Origin: Pseudoalteromonas luteoviolacea NCIMB 1944
GTDB taxonomy: Bacteria > Pseudomonadota > Gammaproteobacteria > Enterobacterales > Alteromonadaceae
DNA length: 64,000 nt
Reading direction: 5' to 3'
Assembly (NCBI RefSeq): GCF_001625565.1
Contig: NZ_AUXS01000016.1
Location: 186,001 to 250,000, forward strand
This document shows, one piece after another, positions 9,378-18,800 of the stretch. The translations under genes were made by a program, and so were the position numbers. How positions within the stretch are numbered: the stretch's first letter is position 1; every line of letters begins with the position of its first letter. A model generated the notes under the pieces. That model had not been told where the DNA came from and searched no databases. It was given only the letters and a program-made list of their open reading frames with translations.

Positions 9378-9854
9378 TTACTTACAACTAATATACTCCC
9401 TTGCAATATCTATCTTATGGGCTTCATCGGTATACTTCTCTAAAATATCCAAAACGCCAGCTCTATTATGCAAAGCTGCATTAGCTATAGCATTCTCAAC
9501 AGTTTTTGACATGTCCTGATATGTCGGATAAATACCTGCACCATTTTCCAATAAAAATTCTACATTGGCATGCCTTAATGTAGGGTTTTTATTCAACATT
9601 GCTTCATTGAGCAAGATAATGCCAAATTTGCTCAAATAAGCTTTCCTTTCATTCTTTGGCATAGTTTTTAAACTCAACATGGGTCTTTCATACTTTGAAA
9701 ACATCTCATAAAAAAATGGCTCTATACTATCCTCTGGCATATAACTCATATCCAAAGTCGATAGTTTTAGGTATATAGCATCACAGTCTTTTGATGAATT
9801 ACACCCTGATAAAAATAGCAAACTAACAACTATTAAATAAAATTTAAAATTCAT
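9378..9854 (-). CDS. small lipoprotein, candidate immunity protein of the Rhs protein
   Basis: About 158 residues. The N-terminus is a lipoprotein signal (LLFLSGC lipobox), placing the mature protein on a membrane facing the periplasm. Residues ~90-155 have the look of ankyrin-type helical pairs (NVEFLLENGAG, AALHNRAGVLDILEKY). I chose the ATG at 9854, two bases after the Rhs stop; a GTG at 9869 would overlap the Rhs gene. Position directly after a polymorphic Rhs-type C-terminus and the ankyrin-like fold are both common for immunity proteins, which protect the producing cell from its own toxin domain. Here that role is inferred, not shown. Confidence 0.7.
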   Translation of the reverse strand: MNFKFYLIVVSLLFLSGCNSSKDCDAIYLKLSTLDMSYMPEDSIEPFFYEMFSKYERPMLSLKTMPKNERKAYLSKFGIILLNEAMLNKNPTLRHANVEFLLENGAGIYPTYQDMSKTVENAIANAALHNRAGVLDILEKYTDEAHKIDIAREYISCK

Positions 9855-9856
9855 AG

Positions 9857-12800
9857 TTAGAATACCCACTCCTGCTCTCTTGCCGTATATATAACTCTTA
9901 CGGGTTTGCCAACCCTAAATTCAAATTCATGTTGAACGGGGACTTTGACTGGTGCAAAGAAGCCTACAACTGCGTCAAGTGCATTTGACAAAAAGGTAGT
10001 TGGTTGTGCTAACGTCTGAACACCAAACTCCAATGCTGCCATACCCGCCCTATCAACAACAAACCCTGGAGTATTTATAGTCGTTGAAGAGTAGTACCTA
10101 TTTAACCCTCTTATATCTGAGCTAACTTGCATTTTGAGCCTGCTACCGCTTAACTTCGCATAATGTGGGTATAAGATTTTTAAAGTCTCAATATCTCCTG
10201 CTTCCCACAAGTCGGTTATTTCATGCTGTTTCTTAAACGCGTCTTCTCTAACTTCTTCGATTAGTTTTTCTCGTTGGTCTTTATTGAGACTACTAAACTC
10301 TGCTGATGCCTCAGCATTCACTAGATGCATCATAGCAGCAGTTTTAGCACCATTGGCAAACTTACCTCCAGTCATGACACTCGCAGTACCACCTATAATC
10401 GCAGCCACTGTTGTCCTACCAGCTATTGCATCCAAGTCCCGGTTATCCATGTTAAAGCCAGCATTGCCCATAGCCATCTTGGTAAATCCTGCCGAGACAA
10501 AGCCATGACCAAACTTACCGCCAGAGGCAACGGATGAAATACCGCCAACTAACGCATGGGAGCCCGCCCATTGTAGCTGCTGACCAATGTCTAAGTCAGC
10601 AAAAGTTAAGTTCGAGTCAGGTTTAATCCCAAACTCAGCTTTAAAGTGCTCGCCAACTTGCTGAAAAGCAGCTGCGGTTAATCCAGATATTGCGCCAGCT
10701 TTGAAAGCCTGTGAGGAAGACCCCCCCATTGCTCGGGTAAACTCATAGCTCCAAACAGCGGCCCCTATAGGTCCCCCAATGTAGGTCGCTACCGCAGAAC
10801 CAACTATATTAACAAGCTCAGCTCCAAATATCTTAGTCGCACCTTTAATCAAAGCACGTGTTATATGCTTAAACGGGTTTAATGATATATAACCGCTAGG
10901 ATCAATGCGACTTAACGGATTATTGAGCACATAGCTGTAAGCATTGAAACTTTGAATATTATTTGGTGCTTGCACTACAGAATCAGCCTGCATAAATCGC
11001 CCTGTACTTGAGTCGTATATCCGTCCATTCATATGAATGATACGGTTATCATCAGACAGAGATACTGATTCATGACCGGTATACCCGCGCAGGTTTCTTG
11101 GCAGTGATGTAAATAAACCACTGGGGTCTTGATTTAAATAGGTTTTTTGCCAGTTGTCTATTTCCTCTTTTTTGACGACCGACTTTTTACCCCATACATC
11201 ATATTCAAAGCGTTCGATCAGATTTAAATTATTGTCTGTGACAACAATAATGGAACCCTGATGATCCGTGAACAACCAGTTAGTATAGCTGGTATCTGTG
11301 CCATAGTATTTTTGTAGCGCATCATTGCCGATATAACGTTTGATATGAGCTTGCTCATTGTCAGTATCGGTCACTGTAAGCTCTAATGCTCCCACATAAT
11401 AAATGGTTTGTGTGCCGTCTGTGCGTTTATATCTGTAGTTATTAACATCATACGCAAAGTGTACAGTTTCACCATTACCAGTAAGCGTAACCGCTTTGTT
11501 ACGCCCTGAATATACGGCACTTCGATATGCTGACGATGCACCATTTTTATACATCGCAATTTCGTTGCCATTGGCATCGTACTCAAATCGCTCAGCTGAT
11601 GGCGTCGGCAAAGTGGAAGTAACGCACTCATTTGCAACATTGTTGTAAGTACTCGCAGAGCGAGAGCTCAGGGCATGTCTTGGAGTCCCCTCTTCACCGT
11701 ATTCGTTAGTCCACTGATGATTAACGACCAGTAAATCCTCGGTTAAGCCATCGCATTGGTGCTGCTTTACAAAGTAGTAGTCACTTTTCGTTTTTAACGC
11801 GCCATCTGCTTCATAATCAAATAACCTAACGTTGTTTACATGGGTTATTCGATTGAGGCTATCATATGCATAATTACGTGTTTGCATTAGATTTTGTGAG
11901 CGGCTCAATAGGTTGCCCAGCGCATCAAATGAATACACATCATTTTGAATATGTGCATTTCCTTCAGTCTTTATAGACGACACCATACCATTGTGATCAT
12001 AACCGACCACCATTTGCTGAGTGCCTTTGTAGTACTTAGTCACTTGGCCCATTTCATTGACCGCATCGACTAAGAAATAAGACTGCTTGTTGGCAATATT
12101 ACGCGCTTCTAATACTTGGTAAACGTGGCCAGCACGGTAGCGCTGCATTGTGCCTCGGGCTTCAATGTAGTCACCGTTCTCTTTACGTCTATAGTCGTCA
12201 AACTGGTATGCTACACGACCGTATTCGTCAAAGCTGGTTTGCCTGATAACACACTGACTTGTCAGCGGATCGTGCATTGACGCTGGGCTATCCGACGTTA
12301 ATCTCAAATCACCCACTTTAGGGTCAAAAATGACATTATCTTCACACACAAGATCAGACTCGACCGAGGTCAATGTAGCCACATTACGGCCCAAGATATC
12401 GTAGTAATAAAACTCCTTCCAGCCAGCTCCTTGTTGTACAGAAATCAAGCGATGCAGATCATCTGATGACGTTCCGTAGTGCCAAACGCTCTTTCCTTCA
12501 ATTTTAAGGTGATCGCCTGCCCCACCTTCAGTCCATGACTCGACTTTTCGACCAAAGCTGTCGTATCTCAGCTGAGTTGTAACACCTCGTGCATCGGTTT
12601 GCGAAATCAAGTCACCAAAGCCATTGTATTTATAGCTCCAATCTCCTCGATTTACGTCCTCGACAAGCTCCTTTCTACCCAGCGCATCATAATGCGTTTT
12701 AATCAAAGGCGTACCAGTATCAGATTCAGCTGAAGAATATACCTCAGTTTGCAAGCCAGTCGCGTTATATACATAGGTAAGTGTATTTCCTATATTGTCT

Positions 12801-15800
12801 TCAACGGATACTGTTTCACCCAACCCATTTGTGTAGGTAATGGTGGTTTGACTCGCATCTAACCCTGACTTGCCCTCTCCAGATACGGTTGCAGTGTGCT
12901 TCAAGCTCTCATATTCATGGGTCGTCGATAAACCAGAAGTTGTATCTTCGGTACTCAATACTCGATCAAACACATCATAGTTGGTCTTTATGCGGCCCAA
13001 TTTACCGGGCTCATTAACTTCAACAACTCGACCATATTTATCGTAAAAAGTCAGTGCCTCTATCCAAGCATTTTCCTTATCAAGCTCACTCACTGTGCGA
13101 GTACGGGTTTTGTATAACCTACCCAATCTGTCAAAAAATTCGTATTTGATTTTTTCGCCATTGACAACTGACACTGACTGATAAGCACAATATGTCTGTG
13201 AAGAATCAGTACACGCCTGAGTATACGAATACTTATGCGCACCTGTTGCCGAATAGCTTCCTATTTCTTGGCCAAATGGGTCGTAAATTAAACCAGATAA
13301 GGCACCGTCAATACTGCGCAATGTTAAAGGTTGACCGAATCGGTTACGAGATTCCACTTTCGAACCTTCAATGACTTTATTGCCGCCATCTGCCAGTTGT
13401 TTTGTATAGTCGACATATCGGCCATTATCATAGACGGTTTCTGTGCTGCGAATTAGCTCATTACCGCTTTCACAATCTGTGGTCTTAGCGTCCGTTTGTG
13501 TGATATTCCCCCATACGTCGTATTGATATGATTTAGTTAGCTTTAGATCGCAACCAAGGTCTGCACCAACAATCTCATCTTGTAACATGTAGGCAAAATC
13601 ACTACCTGCAGGGTAATAGGTAAACTCACTTTTCGATGTTGAATACTCTGTATTGCTTAGCGTATGTGTCACACTTGCTGATGCAAGGCGCCCTAAACGT
13701 TTTGCAATCGGGTCGCTCGGGTATTCGTTCACCGTTTTTACCACTTTAAGGGGCGAAGCATTACTCGTACCGTCAATAAACGATGTAGCATCAGTAAGCG
13801 TATAGTTGGATACTGACAGGGTATCCACATTGCCATATTTATCCTGATCTATGATTGTTTGAGTACAGTTGTATTTACTTGCCTCTAGAGCGGAATTAAA
13901 CAGCCCTTGGCATTCTCTTACTTCTTTTTGGTATACCTGCTCGACGCCAACGTCAATGGAATCAATGTCATTGGAATCAATGTCATACTCATTAATCGCA
14001 ACACTTACTAGCGTATTGTCCATCCACTGATGAGTTGAGTGTGGCATGCCTGTAAGTGGGAATGCTTGATGGTAACGGGTCGTTGTTTTAAAGGTTTTGC
14101 CACCCTTCTCATGGGCTGTTGAAACCGCTTGAAAACCCAGCATGCCTCGTCCACCAAACTGCGCTTTAGCGCCTTGGTACTGGTACTCTATGCTGGTTGT
14201 TGCGTTGAGTTCACTTGCCAATGCCGGGCTATCAGATGTTACCTTACTAACAAGTGGCATTGCCCCCATCAACTCAGACACCTTTAAGTTTTGATTAGCA
14301 AATAAATTAGTATCTTGGTCTGTCGGCGACTGTGCCTCAAGATAAATTTGCGAGAACAAACCGCTTGCACTGGTATCATTTAATAAACGATATTCAATTT
14401 GAGTTTTATTTTGCCCTTTTTCATTGCCACCTTGATATATGGTCGAAAGCGCGCCTTCATGGGCTTTGTTAACGGAATTGAAGTACACCCTTACGGCACC
14501 TTTAGACCTGTAAACCAAATTCAATTTAGCGTCACCTTCAACATCAGCTAAAAAGGCGCTCTCTCCTCGGTCTATACTAAAAGTGCTGACAGTCAGTGCA
14601 TTTGAGCCTTGATCACTAAAATGAAGTCCATCAGGTTGCCACTCATATTTACGCCATATACGCGACTTTTCATTCCAGAAATATAGCTCTGCCCGCCCAT
14701 CGCGATCGACATCAGAGATCATAGGTGGAATTTTGTCCGATACTGAATCACTGTCGCTTTGCTCAGTTGAAAACTTAGCAACTTCATCAAAGTAGGATTT
14801 ACGTCCACTGCGATTGAGCAACACATGCCAACTGATTTCATCTAGGCTTGCATGTTTACGCATGTAAATAATGTCAATTAACCCGTCACTGTTAATATCA
14901 GCAGGAGTTAAAAATTGAATGTACTGCGCGTTGAGTGTCTGACCTTGATTTGAAATACCACTGCTATCGAACCGTGCTAATGTTCTCTCGCCATTTGCAG
15001 CACTCGCAACGCCTTGGTTGTAATGTACCATGATCCTGTTTGCGTGGGCTTCTTCACAATCACCAAAGGTTGGGCACATTAACGCGACAATATCAGCCAA
15101 GCCATCAAAGTTCATGTCTAGCAACTGCCAGTCAGTACCTTTTTGCGTGAAACGTCCCCATTTACTCTCTGACTCAGTATCTAGTTCAAAGCCCTTTGTG
15201 AAGCTTTGTAAGTTGTGATCCCAGAAGCTGGCGTGAAGGTTTTTACCTTCTTCATGAGTTTTATATACTAAGTCGGCATAACCATCGCCATCTAAGTCCG
15301 CCATTTTAATTTCGAACATTGGCGCAGCAGGGTCATGCAGCGGTAGATCTGTCGCTTCACTAAAACGGCCATTTACAAATTCAAACTGCCTCCAGTAGTG
15401 CGCTTTTGGCGATAGAGACTTTTTAGAAATATAGTTAACCCAAATAGCCTGTTTACCATCGCCATCAACATCCACTGCTAATATTGAAACATGGTCATCT
15501 TCACCCAGACGGTAGTCTGTTTCATACGCGGTCATGTCTAAGTTGCCATCAGGACCAAGGTAGTCTTCTGGGTTTAGTTCGATGCCCCGTTTGATATCTA
15601 TACAATCGACCTCTTGCGTATCACTCGTAGACGCACACAGTCGATACTCCCTTGAGCTCTTATTATGTAACTTTTCAAGTGTGATTATTTCAGTAGAGCC
15701 ATCCCCTTGAAGATCAGCAAGTGTCATTGCCGCCAAGCCGTGACCCGTGCTCGACACATCGCCATAATATTCTTGGAAAGGTAACTGAGTTTCAATCGGA

Positions 15801-18800
15801 TTATAATCAAACCTGATTGGCTGTTTACAAACTTCATTGCCGCTTTGTGCCTCAATACAATGCGCAACTTCTCTAAGCTGTCTAATGCTATTTGCCGCTT
15901 CGTCAAATACAAAGTCGTAACGGCCCAGTGGGACATTATTGTGATTAGTTATTGAGATACCATTAATTTGTGCATCGTCAAATACTTCTGAGTATTCAGT
16001 CACTGATACCGAACGGGATTTCAGTGCTTTAGACAGCGCAAACTTTACAGTATTACCGCTATAGTTGATCTCCTCTAAAGCAGGCTGAGACTGCCTTGCG
16101 TCACTAAATACGTGCTTATAGGTATAGGTGATCGCATTGTCTTCGCGTCCAATATTGTCGGTCACCTTGCGCAATAACCAAGTCGTGATTTGAGCGGTGT
16201 CGCTCATATCCGTGATCTCAACACGGCTATTCACTGTGTCACCAAACACTTTTACCGAGCCATCTTTCCCTAGCACCTCAAAGTAGTCACCATCTTGGCC
16301 TTGCCTGCGCAGCACTCTGATATGGCTATCGATTTCAGTTTTATATACAGCAATATATTGGCCGTCGTAACCCTGATCTTGCTCGTCAATCTCAATCAAA
16401 CGTTGGCCATTTAAGCAATAGCGGTCATTTTCATCGAAATTAATATGTCTAAATTGACCGTCTTGAGCAACCGTTTGTCGACATCGTTCAATGCTCCCTG
16501 CTGCGTTGACACTCCAACCAAGCGCCAAGGCACTTTCAGGGCTTTGTGAGTGATAAGATAAGCTTACACTTGGTGTAACACCTGCAATTCCGCTCGGAAG
16601 TGAAATTGGAATATTATAACTTGCGGCGCCCCCTTCAGTGACTCTAAAGCTACCAAGCGTTGCTCCTTGCGCTGCATTATCTTCCAATAAAAACGAGCTC
16701 AGCGAAGGCTTGCTGGCTGCACGTACACCTAAATTCACACCGATAGGTCCATCAGCTGACGTGTCTTCTAAATCTAAGTTAACCTCTTGCGAGAAATTAG
16801 CCGAACACGCTCTAACTTGCGCGACTTTACCTTCAATTGCTGGAATCGTTAAGCAAGCTTTAGCTCTAAACCAGTGTATACCTTCACCAAATTGGTTGCG
16901 ATATGTGGTCAAGTAACGCTCAGCATTTTGGTTCGCGTCAATGACAGCTAGCTCATGATATGGAGATGTACCTGTGCGGTATTCTAGATAATAGCTATCT
17001 ACTCTGACATCAGAAGAGGCTGAAAGTATCGTATCGCCTTTATCACTCACTAATGTTAAATCAGGAGCCATCAGCATATCTGAGCTATCCGATGCCAAAG
17101 TGCCCGCGTTGATCTCTACCCAGTCGCTGATCCCATCGTTATCACTGTCCACGTCATAGCTACAATTATTTCCTACCAAACAGAAGTCGTAGTAGTAGTA
17201 CAGTATGTTATACGCGGCATCTGTATATTGACTGCGACTGCTATTTAATAGCGCAATAGCAACATCGGCATGGGTTGTGCCAGCCTCAAGTTCACTTACC
17301 CACTGTGCTTGAGTTTTGCCAGCAAGGGATGATGAACCATCTAGGTATTTAAATAATTGTTCGACAAATTCAGCATATTTATCAGGTTCAGTTAATAGAT
17401 TTTCATTAGCATTAATTAATGCATTGACCACTTCGTTAAAAGGATGGCCATGCGCTAGCAAATACGTCAAAAAGCTAATTTCTGCCTTTGAAGGATTTTT
17501 TTGCAATAGGACAAAGATTGCCTTGGCAACGTCGGCGACCCCTGCATTATCTTGACTTGGTTGCCATTTTGTCGGCTCCCAACTAGCAAGTTCATCTTGG
17601 TAGTTGCCAGCGAGAAGCGTATCAATTTCGTGCCATTTAAATGCATTTGCGCCCATCATACGGTCGCTAATGTCATGCACTTCACCATCGCCTGTTTCAA
17701 TTCGGACCAAGGATGGGACTAAGTCGAGGTCTTGAGAAGTGCTTGAACCACATAGTTCAGCACTCACTTGCTGCCCCTGACCATCAACACACTTTGGAGC
17801 AAAAACTTGAGGTTGTTTCGTGATACCGCCACTGTGTGGGAAGCTGTAGTGCCATTGCACATCGCCATTGTCTGGGTTGACTGAATAAAGCGCACCACCT
17901 AGCGTTCCAAGGTATAAGTTGTTTTGTTGATCTAACTGCGCTTGGGCTTCTGCCACACCAGCAGTTTTAAAAAACCACTTAAGTACCATGTTATTTTGGC
18001 TAAAGACATGCTCTACTTTATAAAAGTTTTCGTTTTGTGCACCAAAATAAACTGCATCTCGTCCGTCCTGACTCTCAACCAGAGGCTTAGACTTCACAGC
18101 AAAATCTCTTGCAAACGGTGTGGTCGCAATCAATCCATTATTGTGCTTGGACATATCGACAAAGAATGATTTAAGGCCTGTTTCACCACCGATATAAAGA
18201 TAACCATTATTACTATAGGTATAAGGTCTATCTAGATTTACGGCAGTTGAGCTACCAGAGTCATCCACCGTGATACTGCTATAAACAGGTTGTCCATCAC
18301 GTTTCACCCCATTATTGACAGTGACAATCACACCGCCTTGGTTCAGCGCATCATAGAACTTACTATCAACTTGCGCTGTGAGTTTTCCATTCGCTAATGT
18401 TAAGGCACTTGCGTTTAAAAATAGCGTTTCGCCTGTTTTTCTAACTCTGATTTCTGCGGCCGATTGAGAGCCATGTAATCCAAACCCACTGATTGTCATG
18501 GTGCTTTTCGCCGCCTGAGTCGGTTTCGAAAAAGACACATCAGTGATGCTAGGTGGTATATGCTCAATAGTTAATTGATGCCCACCTGTACAGCGAACAT
18601 TTCCATTGTCACACGACACTATTTCATAAGTGCGAAGCCCTATATCGAGGTTCCTGATACCAAAAGAAAGTGAGCGAATGCCACTAATATGAGTAGTCAC
18701 CATACTGCTTGACTTATCGCTCGCAAGACCAGGCCAAGATAGCACTTTATAAGAAGTTGTATTGCCATCATTTTGGTTGACCCAATTGAGTGTAAAGTCA

